64,000 bases of DNA from Streptomyces pseudovenezuelae. Lineage in GTDB: Bacteria; Actinomycetota; Actinomycetes; Streptomycetales; Streptomycetaceae. The translations under genes were made by a program, and so were the position numbers. Below are positions 54,253 to 63,189 of the stretch, piece after piece (position 1 is the stretch's first letter; the number at the start of each line of letters is the position of its first letter). The stretch spans positions 220,227 to 284,226 of the forward strand of contig NZ_KQ948149.1 in the NCBI RefSeq assembly GCF_001513955.1. Direction: 5' to 3'. The notes below the pieces were generated by a model that was given only the letters and a program-made list of their open reading frames with translations, made no database searches and was not told where the DNA came from.

Positions 54253-55079
54253 CCCGCCGTACGATCTCCCGCGCCCTGGTCCACCTGTCGCTGGTCGCCG
54301 CGACCGCGGTCGTCCTGCTGCCGCTCGTCGTCGTCCTGCTCACCTCCCTCAAGTCGGAGAAGGAGATGGCGAACACGAGCGGGGCCCTGGACCTCCCGGA
54401 CGACCCGCTGAACCTCCACAACTACGTGGCGGCCTTCCAGGACGGCGGGATGCTCTCCGCCTTCACCAACACGGCGATCATCCTGCTGGTGTCGGTGGGC
54501 GGCACGGTCCTCATCGGCTCGATGACCGCCTACGCCATCGACCGCTTCACCTTCCGCTTCAAGAAGCTGGTGGTGGCACTCTTCCTGACGGCCGCGCTGG
54601 TCCCCGGCGTCACCACCCAGGTGGCGACCTTCCAGATCGTCAACAGCTTCGGCATGTTCGACTCCCTGTGGGCGCCGATCGTCCTCTACATGGGCACGGA
54701 CATCGTCTCGATCTACATCTTCCTGCAGTTCGTCCGCTCGATCCCGATCTCCCTGGACGAATCGGCCCGCCTGGACGGCGCCAACGCCTTCACGATCTAC
54801 CGGAAGATCATTTTCCCGCTGCTGAAGCCGGCGACGGCGACCGTGGTGATCGTGAAGGGCATCACGGTCTACAACGACTTCTACATTCCCTTCCTCTACA
54901 TGCCCTCGGAAGATCTTGGCGTGATCTCGACGTCGCTGTTCCGCTTCAAGGGCCCGTACGCGGCCCACTGGGAGGTGATCTCGGCGGGAGCGGTCCTGGT
55001 CATCCTTCCGACCTTGATCGTGTTCCTGTCCTTGCAGCGCTTCATCTACAACGGCTTCATGAGAGGCGCGACCAGGTGA
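54249..55079 (+). CDS. CUT1 ABC transporter permease (MalG type)
   Basis: This 276-residue permease has the EAA-type loop DESARLDGANAFTIYRKIIF and the usual MalG ending FIYNGFMRGATR. The ATG overlaps the previous stop (ATGA). Last gene of the operon; the 69-bp gap to the convergent RNase D gene shows no clear hairpin. Confidence 0.92.
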   Translation: MTRRTISRALVHLSLVAATAVVLLPLVVVLLTSLKSEKEMANTSGALDLPDDPLNLHNYVAAFQDGGMLSAFTNTAIILLVSVGGTVLIGSMTAYAIDRFTFRFKKLVVALFLTAALVPGVTTQVATFQIVNSFGMFDSLWAPIVLYMGTDIVSIYIFLQFVRSIPISLDESARLDGANAFTIYRKIIFPLLKPATATVVIVKGITVYNDFYIPFLYMPSEDLGVISTSLFRFKGPYAAHWEVISAGAVLVILPTLIVFLSLQRFIYNGFMRGATR

Positions 55080-55148
55080 CCCCCCCCAGGGCGCGACCAG
55101 TCACGACGACCGACCCGCAGTCGCCGTGCCGCACGCAGCCCGCGGCGA

Positions 55149-56429
55149 CTAGGCGGACAGCGCGGCGACCAGCACCGGCGTGACCTGCTCCACCTGCCAC
55201 GCCCGAGCCCCGTACCCGGCCAACGCCGCTCCCACCGACTCCGCACTGACCACACCCGGCGGCTCCCAGCAAACCCGCCGCACCGTGTCCGGAGTGATCA
55301 GGTTCTCCTGAGGCATGTTCAGCGTCTCGGCCAACGCGGACACCGCCGCCCGAGCCGCGGACAGCCGAGCCGCGGCCTCGGGATCCTTGTCGGCCCAGGC
55401 GCGCGGCGGCGGCGGTCCCGTCACCGACTGCCCGGGCTGCGGCAGCTGGGCCTCGGGAAGGGCCCTGGCCCGGTCGACGGCGGCCTGCCACTGTTCCAGC
55501 TGCCGCCGTCCCGTCCGGTGCCCGAACCCGTTCAGCGCGGCCAGCGCGTGCACGTTGACCGGCAGGGACAGCGCGGCCTCGACGATCGCCGCGTCGGACA
55601 GCACCTTGCCCGGCGACACGTCCCGGCGCTGGGCGATCCGGTCCCGGGCCTCCCACAGCTCGCGCACGACGGCCAGCTGTCGGCGCCGCCGTACCTTGTG
55701 CATCCCGGAGGTCCGGCGCCAGGGGTCCTTGCGCGGCTCGGCCGGCGGGGCGGAGGCGATCGCGTCGAACTCCTGAAGGGCCCACTCCAGCTTCCCCTGC
55801 CGGTCGAGCTCCTTCTCCAGCGCGTCCCGCAGGTCGACGAGGAGTTCCACGTCGAGGGCGGCGTAGCGCAGCCATGGCTCGGGCAGCGGACGGGTCGACC
55901 AGTCGACGGCCGAGTGCCCCTTCTCCAGGACGAAGCCGAGCACTCCCTCGACCATCGCGCCGAGCCCGACCCGGGGGAACCCGGCGATCCGCCCGGCCAG
56001 CTCGGTGTCGAAGAGGCGCGAGGGGATCATGCCTATCTCGCGCAGACACGGAAGATCCTGGGTGGCGGCGTGCAGCACCCACTCCACCCCGGAGAGCGCC
56101 TCGCCGAGACCGGAGAGGTCGGGACAGGCCACGGGGTCGATCAGGGCGGTCCCCGCTCCCTCGCGGCGCAGCTGCACGAGATAGGCGCGCTGTCCGTAGC
56201 GGTAGCCGGACGCCCGCTCGGCGTCGACGGCGACGGGGCCGGAGCCGGCGGCGAACGCGGCGATCATCCCGGCGAGCGCGTCCTCGTCGGCGATCACGGG
56301 CGGAATGCCCTCGCGCGGCTCCAGCAGAGGGATCGGAGCCTCCGCGACAGAAGATCCGCCATCGTCCGGAGGGGCGCCTCCGGTGGTTCGCAGTGAAATG
56401 TCTGCTGCGGTCTCTTGGGCGTCGGTCAC
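55149..56429 (-). CDS. rnd: Ribonuclease D (DEDD exonuclease with HRDC domain)
   Basis: This 426-residue 3'-5' exoribonuclease is involved in tRNA maturation and RNA turnover. The DEDD residues are in GPVAVDAERASGYRYGQRA, HAATQDLPCLRE and RYAALDVELLVDL. An HRDC domain follows at about 220-300 (VRELWEARDRIAQRRDVSPG). The C-terminal 100 residues form a second HRDC-like module typical of actinobacteria. The GTG at 56429 gives MTDAQETAADIS; a Ser/Pro-rich N-terminus precedes the nuclease. Confidence 0.92.
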   Translation of the reverse strand: MTDAQETAADISLRTTGGAPPDDGGSSVAEAPIPLLEPREGIPPVIADEDALAGMIAAFAAGSGPVAVDAERASGYRYGQRAYLVQLRREGAGTALIDPVACPDLSGLGEALSGVEWVLHAATQDLPCLREIGMIPSRLFDTELAGRIAGFPRVGLGAMVEGVLGFVLEKGHSAVDWSTRPLPEPWLRYAALDVELLVDLRDALEKELDRQGKLEWALQEFDAIASAPPAEPRKDPWRRTSGMHKVRRRRQLAVVRELWEARDRIAQRRDVSPGKVLSDAAIVEAALSLPVNVHALAALNGFGHRTGRRQLEQWQAAVDRARALPEAQLPQPGQSVTGPPPPRAWADKDPEAAARLSAARAAVSALAETLNMPQENLITPDTVRRVCWEPPGVVSAESVGAALAGYGARAWQVEQVTPVLVAALSA

Positions 56430-56455
56430 ATGTCAAGGGTATCTGTGTATGGACA

Positions 56456-56489
56456 GCGCCTGCCGACGGAACGTTCCGTCGGCAGGCGC
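56456..56489 (-). terminator. 34-bp perfect palindrome after the LuxR-type regulator gene
   Basis: Arms 56456-56472 (GCGCCTGCCGACGGAAC) and 56473-56489 are exact reverse complements without a spacer. It lies 75 bp beyond the regulator stop on the minus strand and upstream of the RNase D gene. Confidence 0.8.
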
Positions 56490-56563
56490 CTGGGGGTCGT
56501 AAACCAGTCAGCTCGGCGAGAGCTTCGGTTCACGTCCGTGAACAGTGAGGTGCGAACAGAACC

Positions 56564-57226
56564 TCAGTGGATGATGCCGGTACGGAGAGCCACCGCCACC
56601 ATGCCGGCGCGGTCTCCCGTGCCGAGCTTGCGGGCGATCCGGGCGAGGTGGCTCTTGACGGTCAGTGCGGACAGGCCCATCGAGACGCCGATCGCCTTGT
56701 TGGACTGCCCTTCGGCCACCAGCCGCAGCACCTCGACCTCACGGCCGGAGAGCTCGCGGTAGCCGCCCGGGTGGCTCGGGGCACCCGGGGGGCGGCGGTG
56801 CATACGGGCGGCGGCGGCGCCGATGGGGGCGGCTCCCGGTCGGGTGGGGAGCCCGAGGTTGGTCCGGGTGCCGGTGACGACATAGCCCTTGACTCCGCCC
56901 GCGAGGGCGTTGCGTACGGCGCCGATGTCGTCGGCCGCGGAGAGGGCGAGCCCGTTGGGCCAGCCCGCGGCGCGGGTTTCCGACAGCAGGGTCAGGCCGG
57001 AGCCGTCGGGGAGATGGACCTCGGCGACGCAGATGTCTCTGGGACTGCCGATACGGGGACGGGCCTCCGCCACGGAAGAGGCCTCGATGACATCGCGCAC
57101 ACCGAGCGCCCAGAGATGACGGGTGACGGTGGATCGGACGCGCGGGTCGGCCACGACCACCATGGCGGTGGGCTTGTTCGGGCGGTAGGCGACCAGGCTT
57201 GCGGGCTGCTCGAGGAGAACGGACAC
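56564..57226 (-). CDS. LuxR/NarL-type regulator with degenerate receiver
   Basis: This 220-residue protein has a C-terminal LuxR helix-turn-helix (LSGREVEVLRLVAEGQSNKA, LSALTVKSHLARIARKLG). The N-terminal half keeps a receiver fold (MVVVADPRVRSTVTRHL, HLPDGSGLTLLSETRAA), but the acidic pair is reduced to one Asp, the phosphorylation Asp is replaced by Glu (CVAEVHLPDGSG) and the switch Lys is absent (GYVVTGT). It therefore cannot be phosphorylated in the usual way. It may be constitutively active or respond to another ligand. No kinase lies nearby. Its place beside DUF3000 and hemE appears conserved in Streptomyces (SCO6029-like, from memory). Confidence 0.88.
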   Translation of the reverse strand: MSVLLEQPASLVAYRPNKPTAMVVVADPRVRSTVTRHLWALGVRDVIEASSVAEARPRIGSPRDICVAEVHLPDGSGLTLLSETRAAGWPNGLALSAADDIGAVRNALAGGVKGYVVTGTRTNLGLPTRPGAAPIGAAAARMHRRPPGAPSHPGGYRELSGREVEVLRLVAEGQSNKAIGVSMGLSALTVKSHLARIARKLGTGDRAGMVAVALRTGIIH

Positions 57227-57450
57227 CGGGCCTCCTGGGGTGCGGGACGGCTTGGAAGGTCACAGACGTCTTCGGCACCGAACCCGGCGTCCTTTAGAGA
57301 ATGATCACGATCTAGTGAGTAACAATTAGTGCAATTCGGACGTACGGTCGATCGTTCGGTGAACACATCGGTTCGTTCGAGGGCCCACTCCTGACTGAAA
57401 GTGGCCGTATCGACAAATTGATGCTCCGTGTGGGTGGCCGCCGTGTTCGG

Positions 57451-58119
57451 TCAGCGCGCCTGCGGATCCCGTCGCTGGGGCAGGGTGACCACCGACGCGT
57501 CGCCGGGACCGGCCGGCGGCAGGCCCGCGACCTGGGCCAGCAGGTCGCACCAGGAGGCCAGGTGCCCCGCCGTGTCCGGCACCCCGCCCAGGCCCTCCCG
57601 GGGCGTCCAGGAGGCCCGGATCTCGATCTGCGAGGCCGCGGGGCGTTCGGACAGACCGCCGAAGTAGTGCGAACTCGCGCGCGTGACGGTGCCGCTCGGT
57701 TCGCCGTACGACAGCCCGCGCGCGGAGAGCGCGCCGGTCAGCCAGGACCAGCACACCTCGGGCAGCAGCGGGTCGGCGGCCATCTCCGGCTCCAGCTCCG
57801 CGCGCACCAGCGTCACCAGGCGGAAGGTGCCCCGCCAGGCGTCGTGGCCGTCCGGGTCGTGCAGCAGCACGAGCCGTCCGTCGGCGAGATCCTGGTCGCC
57901 GTCGACGACCGCCGCCTCCAACGCGTACGCGTGCGGGGCGAGCCGCTGGGGGGCCCGGGTCGCCTCGATCTCGATCTGCGGCCGCAGCCGACTGCCGCGC
58001 AGGGCTTGAACCGCGGCCTGGAAGGCCGGCGGAGCCGCACCGCTCCCATCCCGGTCACTCCCCTTCGCGTCGTCCATTCCGCCCGTGTCGTCCGACAGTC
58101 GTCCCTGTGCCGCAGCCAT
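57451..58119 (-). CDS. DUF3000 domain protein
   Basis: This 222-residue actinobacterial protein matches DUF3000 (FQAAVQALRGSRLRPQIEIE, WRGTFRLVTLVRAELEPEMA, WSWLTGALSARGLSYGEPSG, IEIRASWTP). Function is unknown. It is divergent from hemE across 116 bp, an arrangement kept in Streptomyces, which hints at a shared control region. The 224-bp gap between it and the upstream LuxR-type gene is AT-rich around 57300-57340 and shows no gene. Confidence 0.85.
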   Translation of the reverse strand: MAAAQGRLSDDTGGMDDAKGSDRDGSGAAPPAFQAAVQALRGSRLRPQIEIEATRAPQRLAPHAYALEAAVVDGDQDLADGRLVLLHDPDGHDAWRGTFRLVTLVRAELEPEMAADPLLPEVCWSWLTGALSARGLSYGEPSGTVTRASSHYFGGLSERPAASQIEIRASWTPREGLGGVPDTAGHLASWCDLLAQVAGLPPAGPGDASVVTLPQRRDPQAR

Positions 58120-58235
58120 GCGGGAAGGTTAAGGGGAACCGGGGCCTGGTGCGGGCCTAGACACCCTGACTCGGCTCCATGCCCACACAGACACCGCGCA
58201 CCGGGCACGCATCGCACCGTGCGAGACTTTCCGAC

Positions 58236-59291
58236 GTGAGTGCACACCAGACGCCGCCGTCAGCCACGTACGAATCCGCCTTCCTCAAGGCCTGCCGGCG
58301 CGAACCCGTGCCGCACACCCCCGTGTGGTTCATGCGCCAGGCCGGGCGCTCGCTGCCCGAGTACCGCAAGGTGCGCGAGGGCATCCCCATGCTCGAGTCC
58401 TGCGCGCGGCCCGAACTGGTCGCCGAGATCACGCTGCAGCCGGTGCGCCGGCACGGCGTGGACGCGGCGATCTACTACAGCGACATCGTCGTCCCGCTCA
58501 AGGCCATCGGCATCGACCTCGACATCAAGCCCGGCGTCGGGCCGGTCGTCGAGCGCCCGATCCGCACCCGCGCCGACCTGGCCCAGCTGCGCGACCTCAC
58601 CCCCGAGGACGTCTCCTACGTCACCGAGGCCATCGGCCTGCTGACCCGCGAGCTCGGCCCGACCCCCCTCATCGGTTTCGCGGGCGCGCCTTTCACCCTC
58701 GCGAGTTACCTCGTCGAGGGCGGCCCGTCCCGCACGTACGAGAACGCCAAGTCGATGATGTACGGCGACCCCGAGCTGTGGGCCGACCTCCTCGACCGCC
58801 TCGCCGAGATCACCGCCGCCTTCCTGAAGGTCCAGATCGAGGCCGGCGCCTCCGCGGTCCAGCTCTTCGACTCCTGGGCCGGCGCCCTCGCCCCCGCCGA
58901 CTACCGCCGCTCCGTGCTGCCCGCCTCCGCGAAGGTCTTCGAGGCGGTCGAGGGCTACGGAGTCCCCCGCATCCACTTCGGCGTCGGCACCGGTGAGCTG
59001 CTGCAGCTGATGGGAGAGGCCGGCGCGGACGTCGTCGGCGTCGACTGGCGTGTCCCGCTCGACGAGGCCGCCCGCCGCGTCGGTCCCGGCAAGGCGCTCC
59101 AGGGCAACCTCGACCCGACGGTCCTGTTCGCGTCCACGGAGGCCGTCGAGGCCAAGACCCGCGAGGTCCTGGACTCCGCCGAGGCGCTGGAGGGCCACGT
59201 CTTCAACCTCGGCCACGGCGTCATGCCGTCCACCGACCCGGACGCGCTGACCCACCTCGTCGAGTACGTCCACACGCAGACGGCTCGATAG
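58236..59291 (+). CDS. hemE: Uroporphyrinogen III decarboxylase
   Basis: This 351-residue cytoplasmic enzyme decarboxylates the four acetate side chains of uroporphyrinogen III to give coproporphyrinogen III in haem synthesis. It shows the active-site Arg motif WFMRQAGRSLPEYR, the Asp in IYYSDIVVPLK, FAGAPFTLASYLVEGGPS, GVDWRVPLDEAARRVG and FNLGHGVMPSTDPD. The GTG at 58236 gives MSAHQTPPSATYESAFLKAC. Its stop is only 6 bp from the convergent rhomboid gene. hemY lies 4 kb downstream. Confidence 0.97.
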   Translation: MSAHQTPPSATYESAFLKACRREPVPHTPVWFMRQAGRSLPEYRKVREGIPMLESCARPELVAEITLQPVRRHGVDAAIYYSDIVVPLKAIGIDLDIKPGVGPVVERPIRTRADLAQLRDLTPEDVSYVTEAIGLLTRELGPTPLIGFAGAPFTLASYLVEGGPSRTYENAKSMMYGDPELWADLLDRLAEITAAFLKVQIEAGASAVQLFDSWAGALAPADYRRSVLPASAKVFEAVEGYGVPRIHFGVGTGELLQLMGEAGADVVGVDWRVPLDEAARRVGPGKALQGNLDPTVLFASTEAVEAKTREVLDSAEALEGHVFNLGHGVMPSTDPDALTHLVEYVHTQTAR

Positions 59292-59297
59292 GCCCCC

Positions 59298-60125
59298 TCA
59301 CCACGAGTGCCGGGGCCGCGCCTTCCTGCCGAACAGCAGGCCGCGCGGTTCCGGCGGCGGGGGAGTGCCGGCCTTGAGCGGCCAGGCCAGCAGCATCCCG
59401 GCGAGGAAGCCGACGACGTGCGCCGCGTACGCGACCGTGCCCGCCGCGGAGACGCCCTCGCCGGACGAGTAGAACGCCTGCAGCACGAACCAGAAGCCCA
59501 GCACCAGCCACGCGGGCAGTCTCAGCGGCAGGAAGACCAGGAAGGGCACCAGGACCCACACCCTGGCCTTCGGATACAGCACCAGATAGGCGCCCAGAAC
59601 GCCGGCGATGGCTCCCGAGGCGCCGATCAGCGGGTCGGACGAGTCGGCGTTGAGCAGCGCGAAGCCGTACGACGCCGCGTAGCCGCAGACGACGTAGAAC
59701 AGCGCGAAGCGCACATGGCCCATGCGGTCCTCGACGTTGTTGCCGAAGATCAGCAGGAACAGCATGTTGCCCAGCAGGTGCAGCCAGCCGCCGTGCAGGA
59801 ACATCGCCGTCAGGACCGACAGCGCGGGGGACTTGTCGTAGTCAGGCGGGGCCACCACACAGCCCGTCGCGCCCTGCGCGTTCGTGCCGACGTCGCCCGT
59901 GGGGACGAGCTTCGGCAGCTGATGGTGGATCAACTCCTGCGGGATCGCCGCCCAGTGGTCCAGGAACGCCTGGAGGTGGCACAGCTGCGACACGCTGCTG
60001 TCGCCCGCCACGGAGCCGGCCAGGCCGGGCGTGTACAGGAACACGAGGACGTTCGCGGCGATGAGCGCATACGTCACCACGGGGGTGCGGCGCACAGGGT
60101 TCACGTCATGGACGGGGATGACCAC
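59298..60125 (-). CDS. Rhomboid-family intramembrane serine protease
   Basis: This 275-residue membrane protease has a catalytic dyad: Ser in IGASGAIAGVLGAYLV and His in AAHVVGFLAGMLLAW. The conserved HGGWLHLLGNMLFLLIFG loop/helix precedes them. An extended extracytoplasmic loop with two Cys (SQLCHLQAFL, GATGCVVAPP) lies after helix 1. The GTG at 60125 (VVIPVHDVNPVRR) is chosen over much longer frames without codon bias. The substrate is unknown. It overlaps nothing and converges on hemE. Confidence 0.9.
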   Translation of the reverse strand: MVIPVHDVNPVRRTPVVTYALIAANVLVFLYTPGLAGSVAGDSSVSQLCHLQAFLDHWAAIPQELIHHQLPKLVPTGDVGTNAQGATGCVVAPPDYDKSPALSVLTAMFLHGGWLHLLGNMLFLLIFGNNVEDRMGHVRFALFYVVCGYAASYGFALLNADSSDPLIGASGAIAGVLGAYLVLYPKARVWVLVPFLVFLPLRLPAWLVLGFWFVLQAFYSSGEGVSAAGTVAYAAHVVGFLAGMLLAWPLKAGTPPPPEPRGLLFGRKARPRHSW

Positions 60126-60260
60126 AAGGAAGTACTGCCCGCGATGGGCCCGGCGAATCGGTGGCGCCTCGGTGAACACCCGCACGCACGCGTGCGTATG
60201 TCTCCTCAACCGCCCGCGGCACGGGGAAGGCGGGCCGCGGGGACGACGTGAGGAACAGCG

Positions 60261-60587
60261 ATGAACGACCGTATTACTCCGCCGATGCACGCTCTTCCCG
60301 ACGGTGAGGCCGAACTCTCCCTGGTGGTGCGACTGCCGTGGGAGGACGTGGCCAGGCTGGGCCAGGAGGCCGGGCGGCTCGCGTCCCAGATGCAGCGGCC
60401 GGTGACGCTCGACGAGGCGGTGAGCAACCGGCTCCGGTCCACCCGGTCCGCGGCGCACGCGAAACCGGCCGGTGAGCAGCCCACCGCGATGCCCGCAAGC
60501 ACCAGCGCCTCCGTCTCGGCGCTGCCGCCCCGGCCGCCCGCCGACCAGGCCCGCCAGGCCATCGAGCGGATCAACGGAACGGCCTAG
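60261..60587 (+). CDS. Conserved-looking small protein of unknown function
   Basis: This 108-residue cytoplasmic protein starts at the ATG at 60261. The first 65 residues (ELSLVVRLPWEDVARLGQEA, GRLASQMQRPVTLDEAVSNR) look folded and helical. The rest is an Ala/Pro/Ser-rich linker ending in a short helix (PADQARQAIERINGTA). I do not recognise a family. Codon use is typical for Streptomyces genes. It is divergent from the rhomboid gene and converges on the flavoprotein gene 9 bp away. Confidence 0.65.
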   Translation: MNDRITPPMHALPDGEAELSLVVRLPWEDVARLGQEAGRLASQMQRPVTLDEAVSNRLRSTRSAAHAKPAGEQPTAMPASTSASVSALPPRPPADQARQAIERINGTA

Positions 60588-60596
60588 GTGTATTGA

Positions 60597-61991
60597 TCAG
60601 GAGCCCCGCACCTTCGCGACGGCCTTCCTGGCCGCCACCAGCACCGGGTCCCACACCGGGCTGAACGGCGGCGCGTACCCCAGGTCCAGGGCCGTCATCC
60701 GCTCCACCGTCATCCCCGCCGTCAGGGCCACCACGGCGATGTCGACCCGCTTGCCCGCCCCCTCCCTCCCGACGATCTGCACGCCGAGCAGCCGCCCCGT
60801 GCGGCGCTCGGCGAGCATCTTCACCGTCATGGGGGAGGCGCCCGGGTAGTAGCCGGCCCGGCTGGTGGACTCGATCGTGACCGACACGAACTGCAGGCCC
60901 ACCCGCCGCGCGTCCTTCTCGCGCAGCCCGGTCCGGGCGATCTCCAGGTCGCAGACCTTGCTGACGGCCGTGCCGACGACCCCCGGGAAGGTGGCGTAGC
61001 CGCCGCCGACGCCCGTGCCGATGACCTGGCCGTGCTTGTTGGCGTGGGTACCGAGCGCGATGTGCCGCTCCTGCCCCGACACCAGGTCGAGGACCTCCAC
61101 GCAGTCACCGCCCGCCCAGATGTTCTCGTGGCCGCGCACCCGCATCGCGAGGTCCGTCAGCAGGCCGCCGTGATCGCCCAGGGGCAGGCCGGCCGCCTTC
61201 GCGAGCGTCGTCTCCGGGCGCACGCCGATACCGAGCACCACCACGTCCGCCGGATACTCCGCGTCCTGCGTGACCACCGCCCGCACCCGGCCGTCCTCGC
61301 CGGTGAGCACCTTGGCCACCTCGGTGTCGTTGACCATGGTGATGCCCAGGCCCTCCATGGCCTCGTGCACCAGGCGGCCCATGTCCGGGTCGAGCGTCGA
61401 CATGGGCTCGCTGCCCCGGTTGACGACCGTCACCTCGTAGCCGCGGTTGATCAGCGCCTCGGCCATCTCCACGCCGATGTACCCGGCACCGACGACCACC
61501 GCCTTGCGGCCACGCGTGCGGGCCAGCGTCTCGATGAGCGCCCGGCCGTCGTCGAGCGTCTGCACCCCGTGCACACCGGGGGCGTCGGCGCCCGGCATGT
61601 CCGGGCGGATCGGGCGGGCGCCGGTCGCGATCACGAGCTTGTCGTACGAGGTCCAGGACTCGGCCCCCGAATCGAGCTCACGCGCGCGTACCCGCTGCCC
61701 GCCGACGTCGATCTCCGTGACCTCGGTGCGCATGCGCAGGTCGATGCCGCGCTCCCGGTGCTCCTCGGGCGTACGGGCGATCAACTCGTCCGGCCCGGCG
61801 ACGTCCCCGCCCACCCAGTACGGGATCCCGCACGCCGAGTAGGAGGTGAAGTGACCCCGCTCGAACGCCACGATCTCCAGCTCGTCGGGGCCTCTCATCC
61901 GGCGGGCCTGCGACGCCGCGGACATCCCCGCGGCGTCGCCGCCGATCACCACCAGACGTTCCCTCGTGTCCCGCGTACGGCTCATGTTCAT
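60597..61991 (-). CDS. CoA-disulfide reductase-like FAD/NAD(P)H oxidoreductase
   Basis: This 464-residue flavoprotein is of the CoADR/NADH-oxidase group. It has an FAD site LVVIGGDAAGMSAASQARRM, the single redox Cys in SYSACGIPYWVGG, an NAD(P)H site KAVVVGAGYIGVEMAEALIN, a second FAD motif IWAGGDCVEV and the dimerisation domain (SPVWDPVLVAARKA). The single Cys forms a mixed disulfide with CoA, or in related enzymes a sulfenic acid, so CoA-disulfide, persulfide or O2 reduction are all possible. Start is the ATG at 61991 or 61985. Its partner and regulation are not evident. Confidence 0.9.
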   Translation of the reverse strand: MNMSRTRDTRERLVVIGGDAAGMSAASQARRMRGPDELEIVAFERGHFTSYSACGIPYWVGGDVAGPDELIARTPEEHRERGIDLRMRTEVTEIDVGGQRVRARELDSGAESWTSYDKLVIATGARPIRPDMPGADAPGVHGVQTLDDGRALIETLARTRGRKAVVVGAGYIGVEMAEALINRGYEVTVVNRGSEPMSTLDPDMGRLVHEAMEGLGITMVNDTEVAKVLTGEDGRVRAVVTQDAEYPADVVVLGIGVRPETTLAKAAGLPLGDHGGLLTDLAMRVRGHENIWAGGDCVEVLDLVSGQERHIALGTHANKHGQVIGTGVGGGYATFPGVVGTAVSKVCDLEIARTGLREKDARRVGLQFVSVTIESTSRAGYYPGASPMTVKMLAERRTGRLLGVQIVGREGAGKRVDIAVVALTAGMTVERMTALDLGYAPPFSPVWDPVLVAARKAVAKVRGS

Positions 61992-62018
61992 GCGAACACG
62001 CTACGAGGGCGGGGCATT

Positions 62019-63032
62019 TCAGCCCCGCTCGCCCCGCTCCCGCGTGCCTGCCGGGTCCTGCGCGCGCTCCGGGTCCGGGACGGGACGCGCCGCGGGCAGC
62101 GGGCCCAGGGCGGTCGAGGCGCCCGTGGAGGCCGGCCGGCGCGGCAGCCGGGGCCGGACGAGCCGCAGCCACACCAGCACGAGCAGCGCGATCCCGGCCA
62201 GGAACGGCAGCACCGCGGCCAGCGCCACCACGATCCAGCGCAGCATGGTCACGAACGCGTCCCAGCCGCCCGCCAGCGCGTCCACGACGCCGGGGTCGTC
62301 GTCCGCCGCGGCCTTGACGACAGGGGACTCGGACAGGGACAGCGTGATGGTGGCCAGACTCGTGCGGTCCTTCAGGGACGCTTGGCGGGCCAGCAGCGAC
62401 TCCAGGTCGGCCTGACGGGTGCTCAGTTCACCCTCCAGGGTGACCACGTCGCTCAGCTGGGTCGCCTTGTCCATCAGCTCCCGGATCCGCGCCACGCTCG
62501 CGCGCTGCGTCGCGATCCGGCTCTGCACGTCGACGACCTGGTCGGTGACGTCCTGCGCGTTCGCGGTGCGCTCCAGGAGCTTGCCCGCGCCCTCCAGGTC
62601 GACGAGGACCTCGTCGTACTTCTCGACGGGCACCCGCAGCACCACCTCCGTCTGCTCGCGGCCCTCCTCGTCGCGGGAGGTGGACTCCTTGCCGACGAAC
62701 CCGCCCGAGTTCTCGGTGGTGGTGCGGGCCGCCGCGAGCGCCTTGGGCACGTTCTTGACCTGCACGGTCAGCGTGGCGGTGCGGATGATGTGGTTCGCGG
62801 CGGGGTTCGGCGCGGCGGTGGCCTGCTTGCCGCCCGCGCCGCTCTCGGCGCCTGCCGCGCCCTCGGGAGCCTGGGAGGCGGCCGCCCGGTCGTCCTTGAG
62901 GGCGCCGCTGCCGTCGTCGTCACCGGCGCCGCTGCACCCGGTCAGCGCCAGGGCCGCGGCCAGCAGCAGCCCGGCCAGGGCCTGGACGGGCCGCACGGAG
63001 CTTCGTGAACGGCGTGAACGTGGTGCGCGCAT
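62019..63032 (-). CDS. DUF4349 membrane-anchored lipoprotein
   Basis: This 337-residue lipoprotein has a signal peptide with lipobox (LALTGC) at about residue 33 and an Asp/Ala/Gly-rich linker. A DUF4349 region at about 80-250 contains a coiled coil (RIRELMDKATQLSDVVTLEG). A transmembrane helix at about 270-300 (WIVVALAAVLPFLAGIALLV) and a Pro/Arg-rich cytoplasmic tail complete it. Function is unknown; members are envelope proteins. The ATG at 63032 has GGGGGA 6 bases upstream. Divergent from hemY across 157 bp. Confidence 0.9.
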   Translation of the reverse strand: MRAPRSRRSRSSVRPVQALAGLLLAAALALTGCSGAGDDDGSGALKDDRAAASQAPEGAAGAESGAGGKQATAAPNPAANHIIRTATLTVQVKNVPKALAAARTTTENSGGFVGKESTSRDEEGREQTEVVLRVPVEKYDEVLVDLEGAGKLLERTANAQDVTDQVVDVQSRIATQRASVARIRELMDKATQLSDVVTLEGELSTRQADLESLLARQASLKDRTSLATITLSLSESPVVKAAADDDPGVVDALAGGWDAFVTMLRWIVVALAAVLPFLAGIALLVLVWLRLVRPRLPRRPASTGASTALGPLPAARPVPDPERAQDPAGTRERGERG

Positions 63033-63189
63033 GAGCGTCCCCCCGAGGGTCGTGAACAACTGACGCTTCTTCGACGCCGCGGGGGGCGCGAACGTTGGAC
63101 CCGGGCGGTCCCGATGCGGTCACGGTCAGGACTCGTGAAGGACACCGGGCCGCCGGTGGACTGTCGGCGGGGTCTGAGAGGCTGGATCC

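Noticed and set aside
58157..58234. A WhiB-like end on the minus strand (RCDACPVRGVCVGMEPSQGV) in the DUF3000-hemE gap.
   Set aside because: No start codon outside the hemE gene fits it, only three Cys occur and there is no ribosome-binding site; probably chance.
60184..60197. ACGCACGCGTGCGT palindrome in the rhomboid/small-protein gap.
   Set aside because: Alternating GC-rich palindromes of this length arise often by chance here, and nothing ties it to a promoter.
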